From contig NZ_JOHS01000009.1 in NCBI RefSeq assembly GCF_000725625.1, forward strand, positions 88,489 through 152,488: a stretch of 64,000 nucleotides of DNA, written 5' to 3'. Within the stretch, counting starts at the first letter, position 1. Every line of letters starts with the position of its first letter. Source of the DNA: Streptomyces sp. NRRL F-6676. GTDB lineage: Bacteria > Actinomycetota > Actinomycetes > Streptomycetales > Streptomycetaceae. A program made the translations under genes and the position numbers. The notes below the pieces were generated by a model, which was not told the origin of the DNA, made no database searches, and worked only from the letters and a program-made list of their open reading frames with translations. Shown in pieces: positions 25,539 to 35,404 of this stretch.

Positions 25539-26627
25539 TTAAAGGGGCACGTCCGCGATTCCGGCCGGCTGGAGCAGCCACCCGAAGTCGCCGAGACCGC
25601 CCGGGGCCGTCAGCTCGGCGGCCTCGCCGGCCGACGCCAGGGCGCGTACGTACGCCGCCGGGTCGGTGGTGGCCAGGGCGAGCGGGGGACGGGCGCCGGT
25701 GACGCCCAGGGCGCGCAGTGCCTCCCGCTGGGGCAGCAGCCGGGCGCCGGGGCCCGCGCAGGCGTCCAGGGCGACGTGCGCGGTGAGGTCGTGGCCGCCG
25801 TCGGGCACGGGGCGCGTCTCGCGGCCCGCCCGGAACCCGGTGAGGGTCCCGAAGGGCGGACGGGCGTCCCTGGTGTGCGCGTAGTCGACGGCGACGGCCA
25901 GCCCCCGGCCGAGCGAGGCGACGGCCGAGGCCCAGGCGGCGTCCCGGGGCAGCCCGATCTCGGCACGCAGACCCGCCTCCACGCGTGGCCCCGCCTCGTC
26001 GAGCGCGTCCGCCTCGGCGGGCAGCCCTCCACGCGCGCGTGGGCCCTCGCCCGCCGGCAGCGGCCACCACCGCTCCAGCCACTCCGCCTCCGGGCCGGTG
26101 ACGGGTTCCCCGAGCCGTTCGGTGCCGTCCCGCCGTACGAGGACCCGGCGCCGTACCCCCGCCGCGTCCGTCTCCGCCACGTCCACGGGCACGTTGTCGA
26201 GCCACTCGTTGGCGAACAGCAGCCCGGTGACGCCCTCGGGGGGCGCGGTCAGCCATGTGACGCGGGGGTCGAGCCCCCCGGGACGGCCGGCGATCTCGAC
26301 GGCGTACACGCGCGTGCGGGTCGCGAGCTCCCCGGGGAGCGCGGCGAGGACACCGGCGGCCAGTTCCCCGCGGCCGGCCGCCATGTCGACGAAGGCCAGT
26401 TCGGCGGGGCGGCCCAGCGCCGTGTCGACCCGGGCGAGCAGCCGGGCCACGGCGGCCGCGTAGAGCGGCGAGGCGTGTACGGACGTACGGAAGTGTCCGG
26501 CGGGCCCCTCGGGCCCCTGGCGCCGGTAGAAGCCCTCCGGCCCGTACAGGGCCTCCTGGGCGGCTTCCCGCCACCCCTGCCACTCGGGCCCGGGTCCCTC
26601 GTCCGCCGCTTCCTCGCTCACCCGCAC
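25539..26627 (-). CDS. SAM-dependent methyltransferase, MidA/NDUFAF7 family
   Basis: About 362 residues of the DUF185/MidA fold. Seen are the N-terminal GPEGFYRR and [20 protein letters not shown] segment, the glycine loop [16 protein letters not shown] for S-adenosylmethionine, the family-specific [16 protein letters not shown], and [21 protein letters not shown] with [10 protein letters not shown]. Mitochondrial NDUFAF7 of this family methylates an arginine of the complex I subunit NDUFS2. Here the gene converges on nuoD2 with 24 bases between stops, suggesting NuoD2 as substrate; this is inference. GTG 26627 or GTG 26621 could be the start; both ribosome sites are weak. Confidence 0.9.
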   Translation of the reverse strand: MRVSEEAADEGPGPEWQGWREAAQEALYGPEGFYRRQGPEGPAGHFRTSVHASPLYAAAVARLLARVDTALGRPAELAFVDMAAGRGELAAGVLAALPGELATRTRVYAVEIAGRPGGLDPRVTWLTAPPEGVTGLLFANEWLDNVPVDVAETDAAGVRRRVLVRRDGTERLGEPVTGPEAEWLERWWPLPAGEGPRARGGLPAEADALDEAGPRVEAGLRAEIGLPRDAAWASAVASLGRGLAVAVDYAHTRDARPPFGTLTGFRAGRETRPVPDGGHDLTAHVALDACAGPGARLLPQREALRALGVTGARPPLALATTDPAAYVRALASAGEAAELTAPGGLGDFGWLLQPAGIADVPL

Positions 26628-26662
26628 AGGCTATGTGCCTCCGCGTGCGCGGCCGGGGCCGG

Positions 26663-27295
26663 TCAGTCGAAGCGGATGTGCCGGAGCCCGACCCGTACCT
26701 GGCGCGCCCGGGTGCGCAGCCGGCCCTCGTGGTTCGGGCGGAGCGTCAGGCCGGCCAGGACGGCGATGCGGTCGGCGGTCTTCGGCACGGTCGAGTGGTC
26801 CGTCCACAGGTGCTCGGCGAACTCCGGCTCGCGCAGCCGTTCGAGGCAGTGGTCGAGCCGCTGGACCGCCCAGCTCTCCCGGCGCGGCCCGGTGCGCCGG
26901 GAGACGGCGCGCCCGACCAGTTCGCCGGGGCCGCGCTCGCGCAGCCGCCGCAGGACGGTCTCGCGCTCCGCGAGCAGCGAGAAGTGCCGTACGTCGTGGC
27001 CGAGTTCGCGCAGCCTGCCGACGGTGTCGGCGAAGTACCCGGGGTCGGTGACCGTCATCGGGACGATCACCACGCCGTCGTGCTTTCCCAGGGCGAGGTC
27101 GAGGACCTCCACCACGCCCTGCCGCCAGGAGACGAGGTCCTGGAAGTCGCCCCGCAGCTCGGGCGGCAGCATCCGGCGCAGCCCGAAACCGGCGTGCTCG
27201 GGGTCGCAGACGACGCTGCCGGGCAGCCGCCGCCGTATCTCGTACGCGGTTTGCGTCTTGCCGCCCCCGAAGGGCCCGTTGATCCACAGGAGCAT
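26663..27295 (-). CDS. TmrB-like ATP-binding protein
   Basis: 210 residues. The P-loop is GPFGGGKT in MLLWINGPFGGGKTQTA. The remainder follows, from memory, Bacillus subtilis TmrB closely: a DPEHAGFGLRRMLP segment, an IVPMTVTDPGYF strand, HFSLLAERETVLRRL and the terminal VGLRHIRFD. TmrB gives tunicamycin resistance as a membrane-associated ATP-binding protein. Many actinobacteria carry such homologues without a tunicamycin cluster, and none is seen here, so the call is resistance-like and not proven. ATG 27295 follows TAGGG. It is 35 bases downstream-to-upstream from the MidA gene start and may be cotranscribed with it. Confidence 0.82.
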   Translation of the reverse strand: MLLWINGPFGGGKTQTAYEIRRRLPGSVVCDPEHAGFGLRRMLPPELRGDFQDLVSWRQGVVEVLDLALGKHDGVVIVPMTVTDPGYFADTVGRLRELGHDVRHFSLLAERETVLRRLRERGPGELVGRAVSRRTGPRRESWAVQRLDHCLERLREPEFAEHLWTDHSTVPKTADRIAVLAGLTLRPNHEGRLRTRARQVRVGLRHIRFD

Positions 27296-27366
27296 GCGCA
27301 GACCCTAGTGGTACGGCGCCGGGCGGACGGCCACGTCCGGCCGATCCGCCGTAGCGGTCGCTTCGG

Positions 27367-28038
27367 TCAGCCGTTGCCGCCCGCGCGGACCAGGCCCGTC
27401 TCGTACGCCAGGACCACCACCTGCACCCGGTCGCGCAGCCCCAGCTTGGTGAGTATGCGGCCCACATGGGTCTTCACCGTGGCCTCGGAGAGCACCAGCC
27501 GGGCCGCGATCTCGCCGTTCGACAGGCCCTGCGCGACCAGCACCATCACCTCGCGCTCGCGTTCGGTGAGCCGCTCCAGACCCTCGTGGCGGGGCCGTGC
27601 CGTCGTCTCCGGCAGCATCGGCGCGAAGCGGTCGAGCAGCCGGCGCGTGGTCGACGGGGCGACCACCGCGTCCCCGCTGTGCACGGAGCGGATCGCGGCG
27701 AGGAGCTCGCCGGGCGGCACGTCCTTGAGCATGAAGCCGGAGGCCCCCGCCTTGAGCCCGGAGAACGCGTACTCGTCGAGGTCGAACGTGGTCAGGATCA
27801 GCACCTTGGGCGGATCGGGCTGGGCGCAGATCCGGCGGGTGGTCTCCACGCCGTCCAGCTTCGGCATGCGGACGTCCATCAGGACGACGTCGACCGCGGT
27901 CGCGCGCAGCGCCGCAAGCGCCGCGACACCGTCGCCCGCCTCCGCGACGACCTCCATGTCCGGCTGGGCGGCGAGCACCATGCGGAAGCCGGTGCGCAGC
28001 AGCTCCTGGTCGTCGACGAGCATCACGCGGATCGACAT
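27367..28038 (-). CDS. NarL/FixJ-family response regulator
   Basis: 223 residues: a receiver domain (MLVDDQELLRTGF acidic pocket, phospho-acceptor Asp in VVLMDVRMPKLDG, Lys in LKDVPPGEL) and a LuxR-type helix-turn-helix (LTEREREVMVLVAQGLSNGE, then LSEATVKTHVGRILTKLGL). It is a transcription factor activated by its partner kinase, encoded 62 bases upstream on the same strand. ATG 28038 follows TGAGGACACC. The stimulus and targets cannot be read. Confidence 0.95.
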   Translation of the reverse strand: MSIRVMLVDDQELLRTGFRMVLAAQPDMEVVAEAGDGVAALAALRATAVDVVLMDVRMPKLDGVETTRRICAQPDPPKVLILTTFDLDEYAFSGLKAGASGFMLKDVPPGELLAAIRSVHSGDAVVAPSTTRRLLDRFAPMLPETTARPRHEGLERLTEREREVMVLVAQGLSNGEIAARLVLSEATVKTHVGRILTKLGLRDRVQVVVLAYETGLVRAGGNG

Positions 28039-28100
28039 GGCGGTGTCCTCACATCGTCTGGCGGGTTTTCACAGGTGCGGTTGGCCGAAACGTGCACGTG

Positions 28101-29306
28101 TCAGTGGACCGGCTTGAGCGGCAGCAGCGCGCTGATGCGGAACCCGCCGCCCGGGCGCGGGCCCGCGTCGAGCGTCCCGCCGACCATACCGACCCGCTCG
28201 CGCATGCCGATCAGCCCGTGCCCATGTCCGTCGAAGCCGCCCTCCTCGTACAGCTCGTGGGGGGCGCCCTTGCCGTCGTCCTCGATGAGCAGCCCGAGGC
28301 CGTCGTCGAAGTACACCAGGCGCACGCTGGCGCCCGTGTTGGGGCCGCCGTGCTTGCGCGTGTTGGTGAGCGCCTCCTGCACGATCCGGTACGCCGTCAG
28401 CTCCACGCCGCTGGGCAGCGGGCGCGGGGTGCCCTCGACCTTGAAGTCGACGGGCAGTCCGGAGGCGCGGCACTGCTCTATCAGCTCGTCTATCTGTTCG
28501 ACGTCCGGCTGCGGCACGTACTCGCCGCCCTCCATGTGCTCGCCGGTGCGCAGCACGCCCAGCAGGCGGCGCATCTCGGCGAGGGCCTGGCGGCCGGTGG
28601 AGGAGATCGTCTCCAGCGCGTTCTTCGCCTGGTCGGGGGCGGCGTCCAGGACGTAGGCGGCGCCGTCGGCCTGGACGACCATCACGGAGACGTTGTGCGC
28701 GACGACATCGTGCAGCTCGCGGGCGATGCGGGCGCGTTCGGCGGCGACCGCGACCTTGGCCTGCGCCTCGCGCTCCTTCTCCAGGCGGGCGGCGCGCTCC
28801 TCCAGCTGCGCGAAGTACGCGCGGCGGGTGCGCAGGGAGTCGCCGAGCACCCAGGCGAGGGCGAAGGGCACGGTCATGAAGACGACGAGGGCGACGTGCG
28901 TCAGCGCCCTCGTGTCCGGCTCGGGCCAGCGGATCTCGCCGACGGCCGCCGCGCACAGGCCGACGGCCAGGGCGAACCGTGAGGCCCAGCGGGCGCCGTT
29001 GGCGGCGACCGTGTAGACGATCACCAGCATGGCGAAGTCGGCGGCCGTCGGCTCCACGTCGAGCACGAGCTGGGCCAGCCCGACGGCGGTGGCCAGCAGG
29101 AGCATCCGCTCCGGCACCCGGCGGCGCAGGGCCACGACGAGGCACAGGACGGCGGACAGGACCAGGGACTCGGCGTAACCGCCGTGGTGCCCCCGGACCC
29201 CGTCGGTGCTCTCCACGCTCACACCGGCCAGGCCGAGGAGAACGACGGCCCAGAAGCTGTCGACCCAGGTCGGGTGCCGGCGGAGGAAGTCGTAGAGGCG
29301 CTGCAC
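28101..29306 (-). CDS. Sensor histidine kinase (HisKA_3 type)
   Basis: 401 residues. About five membrane helices occupy residues 15-170 without a sizeable extracellular loop, so it probably senses membrane or intramembrane signals. A helix (RRAYFAQLEERAARLEKERE) leads to the dimerisation/phospho-acceptor motif RARIARELHDVVAHNVSVM, and the ATPase domain has the N-box EALTNTRKHGG and the G-box GHGHGLIGMRERVGMVGG. GTG 29306 is the start; the ribosome site is weak. It is the partner of the downstream response regulator. The 248 bases upstream (29307-29554) hold several GC-rich hairpins and the promoters of both divergent units; nothing more specific was seen. Confidence 0.94.
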   Translation of the reverse strand: MQRLYDFLRRHPTWVDSFWAVVLLGLAGVSVESTDGVRGHHGGYAESLVLSAVLCLVVALRRRVPERMLLLATAVGLAQLVLDVEPTAADFAMLVIVYTVAANGARWASRFALAVGLCAAAVGEIRWPEPDTRALTHVALVVFMTVPFALAWVLGDSLRTRRAYFAQLEERAARLEKEREAQAKVAVAAERARIARELHDVVAHNVSVMVVQADGAAYVLDAAPDQAKNALETISSTGRQALAEMRRLLGVLRTGEHMEGGEYVPQPDVEQIDELIEQCRASGLPVDFKVEGTPRPLPSGVELTAYRIVQEALTNTRKHGGPNTGASVRLVYFDDGLGLLIEDDGKGAPHELYEEGGFDGHGHGLIGMRERVGMVGGTLDAGPRPGGGFRISALLPLKPVH

Positions 29307-29554
29307 GTAACCCAGCGTAAAGAACCGTGCGGTATGCAGGAGTCAACCGGAGGGTCGATCCGGGAACCCGGCGCGTACTCCCCAAGGTGGATGCCGCAGT
29401 GCCCCGAGTGGCCGGGGAGACTGCCCGGGAGGGGCCCCGGGGGACCGCCCTTCGGGCAACGACGGGGGAGCGGAGCCCCGGCCCGGGGATCGCGTTAGCA
29501 TGACGAGAAATCGTCCGGTACCCCTCGCGGACTGGAACGGGAAGGCCACCTCGC

Positions 29555-30601
29555 GTGAGTACAGTCCAGCAGCCAGACCCCCGGGACCGCCCCGCCCGAC
29601 TCACCGTCGGCGTCATCGGCACCGGCCGCGTCGGCCCGCCCCTCGCCGCCTCCCTGGAGCTCGCAGGGCACCGCCCGGTGGCCGCGTCCGGCGTCTCCGA
29701 CGCCTCCCGGCGCCGGGCCGAGGCGCTCCTGCCCGGCGTCCCCCTCGTCGCCCCCGAGGAGGTCCTGCGGCGCGCCGAACTCGTCCTGCTCACGGTCCCC
29801 GACGACGCCCTCCCCCCGCTGGTGGCCGGCCTCGCCGAGACCGGCGCCGTGCGTCCGGGCCAGCTCCTCGTGCACACCTCCGGCCGCTACGGCACCAAGG
29901 TGCTCGACCCCGCCCGCCGCGCCGGCGCGCTCCCCCTCGCCCTGCACCCGGCGATGACGTTCACGGGCACCCCCGTGGACGTCCAGCGGCTGGCCGGCTG
30001 CTCCTTCGGCGTCACCGCCCCCGAGGAGCTGCGGCTGGCCGCCGAGGCCCTGGTGATCGAGATGGGCGGCGAGCCCGAGTGGATCGCCGAGAAGAGCCGG
30101 CCGCTCTACCACGCGGCCCTCGCGCTCGGCGCCAACCACCTGGTCACCCTCGTCGCCCAGTCGATGGAACTGCTGCGCACGGCCGGCGTCGGGGCGCCCG
30201 ACCGGATGCTCGGCCCGCTCCTCGGCGCCGCTCTCGACAACGCCCTGCGCTCCGGCGACGCGGCCCTGACCGGCCCCGTCGCGCGCGGGGACGCGGGCAC
30301 GGTCGCCGCGCACGTCGCCGAGTTGCGCCGGCACGCCCCGGCGGTCGTCCCGGGCTACCTCGCGATGGCCCGCGCCACCGCCGACCGGGCGCTCGCCCAC
30401 GGACTGCTCAGGCCGGAGCCGGCCGAGGACCTGCTCGGGGTGCTCGCGGGCGCGGCGGACCTCCCCGGGCCTCCCGGCAGCCCCGGAACCCCCGGGTCCC
30501 CCGGGCCGCTCGGAAACCCCGGCACAGGCCCCCACGACGACCCCGACGACCCCGAGAATCCCGAGAACCCCGAGAACCCCGGAAGTGGGCACACCCGATG
30601 A
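29555..30601 (+). CDS. Rossmann-like/DUF2520 protein with collagen-like tail
   Basis: 348 residues. An N-terminal NAD(P)-type Rossmann fold ([20 protein letters not shown]) is followed by the DUF2520 domain with [10 protein letters not shown] and [15 protein letters not shown]. This resembles ketopantoate reductase/6-phosphogluconate-type dehydrogenases and always sits before panC in Streptomyces as I recall, so a role near pantothenate synthesis is likely (no panE is in view). The last 45 residues are unusual: a Gly-x-y run ([19 protein letters not shown]) then D-D-P and E-N-P repeats. GTG 29555 has AAGG upstream. The stop overlaps panC by 4 bases (ATGA). Confidence 0.87.
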   Translation: MSTVQQPDPRDRPARLTVGVIGTGRVGPPLAASLELAGHRPVAASGVSDASRRRAEALLPGVPLVAPEEVLRRAELVLLTVPDDALPPLVAGLAETGAVRPGQLLVHTSGRYGTKVLDPARRAGALPLALHPAMTFTGTPVDVQRLAGCSFGVTAPEELRLAAEALVIEMGGEPEWIAEKSRPLYHAALALGANHLVTLVAQSMELLRTAGVGAPDRMLGPLLGAALDNALRSGDAALTGPVARGDAGTVAAHVAELRRHAPAVVPGYLAMARATADRALAHGLLRPEPAEDLLGVLAGAADLPGPPGSPGTPGSPGPLGNPGTGPHDDPDDPENPENPENPGSGHTR

Positions 30602-31638
30602 GCTCCCGCCACGGCTTCGCCCTCGCCCCCACCCTCCGCGACCTCGAACAGCTGCGCGCCCAGCACGCGGGGAGCGGCACCACCGGCGTCGTCATGACGA
30701 TGGGCGCCCTCCATGAGGGCCACGCCACCCTCATCAGGGCCGCCCGCGCGCACGTCGGCGCGGCGGGCCTCGTCGTCGTCACCGTCTTCGTCAACCCGCT
30801 GCAATTCGGCGCGGGCGAGGACCTCGACCGCTACCCGCGCACCCTGGACGCCGACCTGGAGGTCGCCGAGGCGGCCGGCGCGGACCTCGTGTTCGCGCCT
30901 TCCGCCGACGAGGTCTACCCCGGCGGCGAGCCCCAGGTGCGGCTGAGCGCCGGCCCCATGGGCGAGCGGTTGGAGGGCGCCGTCCGCCCCGGGCACTTCG
31001 ACGGCATGCTCACCGTCGTCGCCAAGCTGCTCCACCTCACCCGTCCCGACGTGGCCTTCTACGGGCAGAAGGACGCCCAGCAGCTCGCCCTGATCCGCCG
31101 CATGGTGCGCGACCTGAACTTCGGCGTGGAGATCGTCGGCGTGCCCACCGTGCGCGAGGAGGACGGCCTGGCGCTGTCCAGCCGCAACCGCTACCTGTCC
31201 GCCACCGAGCGGCGCACGGCGCTCGCCCTGTCGCGCGCCCTGTTCGCGGGCCGCGACCGGCACGCGGCGCAGGAGGCGCTGCGCGCGCGGGCGCGCGAGG
31301 TCCCCGCCACGCCGGCGCGCGCGCAGGCGCTCGACGCGCTGGGCGAGTCCCGGGCCGCCGCCGACGCGCACGCCGTCGCCCGCGCGACCCCCTGTGGCCC
31401 GGCCGCCGTCCGCGCCGCCGCCCGCGCCGTCCTGGACGACGCGGCCCGTCTGGACCCGCCGCTCGCCCTGGACTACCTGGCCCTGGTCGACCCGTCCGAC
31501 TTCTCCGAGGTGCCGGACGACTTCACCGGCGAGGCCGTCCTCGCCGTCGCCGCCCGGGTCGGCGCCACCCGGCTGATCGACAACCTTCCGCTCACCTTCG
31601 AAGCCCTGCCCACCGAAACTCCCGGAGCCGTCTCGTGA
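30598..31638 (+). CDS. panC: Pantothenate synthetase
   Basis: 346 residues, longer than the usual 280-300 because of Ala-rich inserts in the C-terminal half (about residues 230-290). It condenses pantoate and beta-alanine with ATP. The family motifs are MGALHEGH (35-42), [51 protein letters not shown] and [11 protein letters not shown]. The start overlaps the DUF2520 stop, and its own stop overlaps the nadB GTG (GTGA at 31635), giving a translationally coupled DUF2520-panC-nadB-nadC unit. CoaX, the next enzyme in CoA synthesis, is encoded 3 kb downstream. Confidence 0.96.
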   Translation: MSSRHGFALAPTLRDLEQLRAQHAGSGTTGVVMTMGALHEGHATLIRAARAHVGAAGLVVVTVFVNPLQFGAGEDLDRYPRTLDADLEVAEAAGADLVFAPSADEVYPGGEPQVRLSAGPMGERLEGAVRPGHFDGMLTVVAKLLHLTRPDVAFYGQKDAQQLALIRRMVRDLNFGVEIVGVPTVREEDGLALSSRNRYLSATERRTALALSRALFAGRDRHAAQEALRARAREVPATPARAQALDALGESRAAADAHAVARATPCGPAAVRAAARAVLDDAARLDPPLALDYLALVDPSDFSEVPDDFTGEAVLAVAARVGATRLIDNLPLTFEALPTETPGAVS

Positions 31639-33410
31639 CCAGCACAGGCATACGACTGCACGCGCCCGCCCCGGGCTGGTCCCTCACCGCGGACGTGGTG
31701 GTCGTCGGCTCCGGTGTGGCCGGGCTGACCGCCGCGCTGCGCTGCGAGGCCGCCGGCCTGGACACGGTCGTCGTCACCAAGGCACGGCTCGACGACGGCT
31801 CCACCCGCTGGGCGCAGGGCGGCATCGCCGCGGCCCTCGGCGAGGGCGACACCCCCGAGCAGCACCTGGACGACACCCTGGTCGCCGGCGCCGGGCTGTG
31901 CGACGAGGAGGCGGTGCGGATCCTCGTCACCGAGGGACCGGACGCCGTACGGCGGCTGATCGGGACCGGGGCGCACTTCGACGAGTCCGAGCGCGGCGGC
32001 CTGGCGCTGACCCGCGAGGGCGGCCACCACCGGCGCCGCATCGCGCACGCGGGCGGCGACGCGACCGGCGCCGAGATCTCCCGGGCGCTCGTCGAGGCGG
32101 TACGCGCGCGCGGGCTCCGTACGGTCGAGAACGCGCTCGTCCTGGACCTGCTGACCGACGCCGAGGGCCGCACGGCCGGTGTCACCCTGCACGTGATGGG
32201 GGAGGGCCAGCACGACGGCGTCGGCGCCGTCCACGCGCCCGCCGTGGTCCTCGCCACTGGCGGCATGGGGCAGGTCTTCTCGGCCACCACCAACCCGTCC
32301 GTCTCGACGGGCGACGGCGTCGCCCTCGCGCTCCGCGCGGGAGCCGAGGTCTCCGACCTCGAGTTCGTCCAGTTCCACCCGACCGTGCTCTTCCTGGGGG
32401 CCGGCGCGGAGGGCCAGCAGCCGCTGGTCTCCGAGGCGGTGCGCGGCGAGGGCGCCCACCTGGTGGACGCCGACGGCACGCGCTTCATGGTGGGGCAGCA
32501 CGAGCTGGCGGAGCTCGCGCCCCGGGACATCGTCGCCAAGGGGATCACGCGGCGGATGCAGGAGCAGGGCGCCGCACACATGTTCCTGGACGCCCGGCAC
32601 TTCGGCGCGGACATGTGGGAACGCCGCTTCCCCACCATCCTCGCCGCCTGCCGCGCCCACGGCATCGACCCGGTCACCGAGCCGATCCCGGTCTCCCCGG
32701 CCGCCCACTACGCCTCCGGCGGCGTCCGCACCGACCGTCACGGCCGGACGACCGTGCCCGGCCTGTACGCGTGCGGGGAGGTCGCGTGCACCGGCGTGCA
32801 CGGCGCCAACCGGCTCGCCTCGAACTCGCTCCTGGAGGGCCTCGTCTACGCCGAGCGGATCGCGGCCGACATCGCGGTCCTCCGGGACGGCGACGGCGCC
32901 GACGGCCACCACGCGCGCGTGCCCGTCGCCGTACCGCCGCCGGAGCGGCCCGGGGCGGCCGAGCAGCCCGGTCACCCGCTGCTCGCGCCCGAGGCGCGTC
33001 CCGCCATCCAGCGGATCATGAGCGAGGGCGCCGGCGTGCTCCGCTCCGCCGTCTCCCTGCGCACGGCCGCCGACCGCCTCGAACAGCTGCACGCCGACGC
33101 CCTGGCCGCGCGCGACGAACACGGCAAGACGGCCGAGCCCGGCGTCGACAGCTGGGAGGCCACCAACCTGCTGTGCGTGGCCCGCGCCCTGGTCGCCGCC
33201 GCGCTGCTGCGTGAGGAGACCCGCGGCTGCCACTGGCGCGAGGACCACGCCGAGCGCGACGACACCGCCTGGCGGCGCCATGTCGTCGTCACCCTGGCCC
33301 CCGGCCGTACCCTCGCCGTCCGCACCACCGACACCGCGGACTTCCCGCCGACCCTGGGCCCCGCCCGGGCCGCCGGGAGCCCCGTGACCCCCGAGCCCCA
33401 GGAGCAGTGA
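31635..33410 (+). CDS. nadB: L-aspartate oxidase
   Basis: 591 residues. This flavoprotein oxidises L-aspartate to iminoaspartate, the first step of de novo NAD synthesis. The FAD-binding motif [15 protein letters not shown] starts near residue 22; [42 protein letters not shown], and [18 protein letters not shown] are conserved succinate dehydrogenase/NadB family blocks. It overlaps panC and nadC by 4 bases each. The partner quinolinate synthase gene nadA is not in this window. Confidence 0.97.
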   Translation: MTSTGIRLHAPAPGWSLTADVVVVGSGVAGLTAALRCEAAGLDTVVVTKARLDDGSTRWAQGGIAAALGEGDTPEQHLDDTLVAGAGLCDEEAVRILVTEGPDAVRRLIGTGAHFDESERGGLALTREGGHHRRRIAHAGGDATGAEISRALVEAVRARGLRTVENALVLDLLTDAEGRTAGVTLHVMGEGQHDGVGAVHAPAVVLATGGMGQVFSATTNPSVSTGDGVALALRAGAEVSDLEFVQFHPTVLFLGAGAEGQQPLVSEAVRGEGAHLVDADGTRFMVGQHELAELAPRDIVAKGITRRMQEQGAAHMFLDARHFGADMWERRFPTILAACRAHGIDPVTEPIPVSPAAHYASGGVRTDRHGRTTVPGLYACGEVACTGVHGANRLASNSLLEGLVYAERIAADIAVLRDGDGADGHHARVPVAVPPPERPGAAEQPGHPLLAPEARPAIQRIMSEGAGVLRSAVSLRTAADRLEQLHADALAARDEHGKTAEPGVDSWEATNLLCVARALVAAALLREETRGCHWREDHAERDDTAWRRHVVVTLAPGRTLAVRTTDTADFPPTLGPARAAGSPVTPEPQEQ

Positions 33411-34423
33411 CCGACGTGAGCGAGACCCCCGACATCTCCGAGCTTCCCCTCGCCGGCGGCGGCGGCTGCGGCGCCGGCTGCGCGTGCGGCGCCGACGGCG
33501 GACACGGCGACCCCGACGAGCACGAGTACGCCGAGTGCGGGCTCGACCCCGCCCTCGCCCAGCTCCTGACCGACGCCGGGCTCGACCCCGTCGAGGTCGA
33601 GGACCTGGCGGGCGTCGCCCTCATGGAGGACCTCGACGGCGGCGTCGACGTCACCACGGTGGCGACCATCCCCGAGGACGACCGGGCCACCGGCGACTTC
33701 ACCGCGCGCGAGGACGGCGTCGTGGCCGGGCTGCGCGTCGCCGAGGCCGTCCTGTCCGTCGTCTGCACCGACGAGTTCGAGGTCGAACGGCACGTCGAGG
33801 ACGGCGACCGCGTGACGGCCGGGCAGAAGCTGCTCACCGTCACCACCCGCACCCGGGACCTGCTCACCGCCGAGCGCAGCGCGCTCAACCTGCTCTGCCG
33901 GCTGTCGGGCATCGCGAGCGCCACGCGCGCGTGGGCGGACGCGCTGGAGGGTACGAAGACCCGCGTGCGCGACACCCGCAAGACCACGCCGGGGCTGCGG
34001 TCCCTGGAGAAGTTCGCCGTACGCTGCGGCGGCGGCGTCAACCACCGGATGTCCCTCTCCGACGCGGCCCTGGTGAAGGACAACCACGTGGTCGCCGCGG
34101 GCGGCGTCGCCCAGGCGTTCCGGGCGGTGCGCGAGACGTTCCCCGAGGTGCCGATCGAGGTCGAGGTCGACACCCTGCACCAGCTGCGCGAGGTGGTGGA
34201 CGCGGGCGCCGACCTCATCCTGCTGGACAACTTCACCCCCGAGGAGTGCGCCGAGGCGGTCGGTATCGTGCGGGGGCGCGCCCTCCTGGAGGCGTCCGGC
34301 CGGCTCACCCTGGGCAACGCCAAGGCGTACGCGGAGACCGGCGTGGACTTTCTGGCGGTGGGCGCGCTGACGCACTCCTCGCCGATCCTCGACATCGGCC
34401 TCGACCTGCGCGCGGCGGAGTAG
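33407..34423 (+). CDS. nadC: Nicotinate-nucleotide pyrophosphorylase (carboxylating)
   Basis: 338 residues. It makes nicotinate mononucleotide from quinolinate and PRPP. Core motifs are RDTRKTTPGLRSLEKFAV, CGGGVNHRMSLSDAALVKDN, EVEVDTLHQL, and ASGRLTLGNAKAYAETGVD. The first 50 residues are not part of the enzyme fold and carry a Cys/His/Asp-rich cluster (GCGAGCACGADGGHGD, then EYAEC) that could bind metal. GTG 33407 overlaps the nadB stop; GTG 33416 is an alternative start. It is the last coupled gene before coaX. Confidence 0.96.
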   Translation: MTDVSETPDISELPLAGGGGCGAGCACGADGGHGDPDEHEYAECGLDPALAQLLTDAGLDPVEVEDLAGVALMEDLDGGVDVTTVATIPEDDRATGDFTAREDGVVAGLRVAEAVLSVVCTDEFEVERHVEDGDRVTAGQKLLTVTTRTRDLLTAERSALNLLCRLSGIASATRAWADALEGTKTRVRDTRKTTPGLRSLEKFAVRCGGGVNHRMSLSDAALVKDNHVVAAGGVAQAFRAVRETFPEVPIEVEVDTLHQLREVVDAGADLILLDNFTPEECAEAVGIVRGRALLEASGRLTLGNAKAYAETGVDFLAVGALTHSSPILDIGLDLRAAE

Positions 34424-34477
34424 GGAACCCGGAGAGACCGGGGAGCGAGAAGACTAGGGAAACAGGTTTTCGACGCC

Positions 34478-35275
34478 ATGCTGCTGACCATCGACGTGGG
34501 CAACACGCACACCGTGCTCGGACTGTTCGACGGCGACGAGATCGTCGAACACTGGCGCATCTCCACGGACGCGCGCCGGACCGCCGACGAACTCGCCGTC
34601 CTCCTCCAGGGCCTGATGGGCATGCACCCGCTGCTCGGCGACGAACTGGGCGACGGCATCGACGGCATCGCCATCTGCGCCACCGTGCCGTCCGTCCTGC
34701 ACGAGCTGCGCGAGGTGACCCGCCGCTACTACGGCGACGTCCCCGCCGTCCTCGTCGAACCGGGCGTCAAGACGGGCGTGCCGATCCTCATGGACAACCC
34801 CAAGGAGGTCGGCGCGGACCGCATCGTCAACGCGGTCGCGGCGGTCGAGCTGTACGGGGGACCGGCGATCGTCGTCGACTTCGGGACGGCGACGACGTTC
34901 GACGCGGTGTCCGCACGCGGGGAGTACGTGGGGGGCGTGATCGCCCCGGGCATCGAGATCTCGGTGGAGGCGCTGGGCGTGCGGGGGGCCCAGCTGCGCA
35001 AGATCGAGCTGGCGCGGCCGCGGGCGGTGATCGGCAAGAACACGGTGGAGGCGATGCAGGCGGGCATCGTCTTCGGCTTCGCGGGGCAGGTCGACGGGGT
35101 CGTGGGCCGCATGGCCCGCGAGCTGGCCGACGACCCCGACGACGTCACGGTCATCGCCACGGGCGGCCTCGCTCCGATGGTCCTCGGCGAGGCCACGGAG
35201 ATCGACGCGCACGAGCCCTGGCTGACCCTGATAGGGCTGCGCCTGGTCCACGCCCGCAACACGCCGCGCGTATAG
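34478..35275 (+). CDS. coaX: Type III pantothenate kinase
   Basis: 265 residues, the CoaX length. It phosphorylates pantothenate, the first step of CoA synthesis, and is not feedback-inhibited by CoA. The ASKHA-fold phosphate loops are visible: DVGNTHTVLGLFD at the N-terminus, GADRIVNAVAA, VVDFGTATTFDAV and VIATGGLAPMV. It lies 54 bases after nadC on the same strand and is probably in the panC-nadB-nadC operon, so pantothenate made by PanC is used by CoaX. The ribosome site is weak (AGG 12 bases upstream). Confidence 0.96.
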   Translation: MLLTIDVGNTHTVLGLFDGDEIVEHWRISTDARRTADELAVLLQGLMGMHPLLGDELGDGIDGIAICATVPSVLHELREVTRRYYGDVPAVLVEPGVKTGVPILMDNPKEVGADRIVNAVAAVELYGGPAIVVDFGTATTFDAVSARGEYVGGVIAPGIEISVEALGVRGAQLRKIELARPRAVIGKNTVEAMQAGIVFGFAGQVDGVVGRMARELADDPDDVTVIATGGLAPMVLGEATEIDAHEPWLTLIGLRLVHARNTPRV

Positions 35276-35404
35276 CCCCCACCGCCATGCCTGCCCCGCC
35301 GCCACGCGTGGGGGAGGCGGGCCGGTGCGCCTTCGGCGGGGACGTGGCGGCACGCCGGTATCCCCTTCTGTCGGTTTTGTCTGATTAGCGCGTACCGTCA
35401 CCTC

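Noticed and set aside
26663..27295. Part of a tunicamycin biosynthetic cluster
   Set aside because: Only the TmrB-like gene is present; its neighbours are core metabolic and signalling genes.
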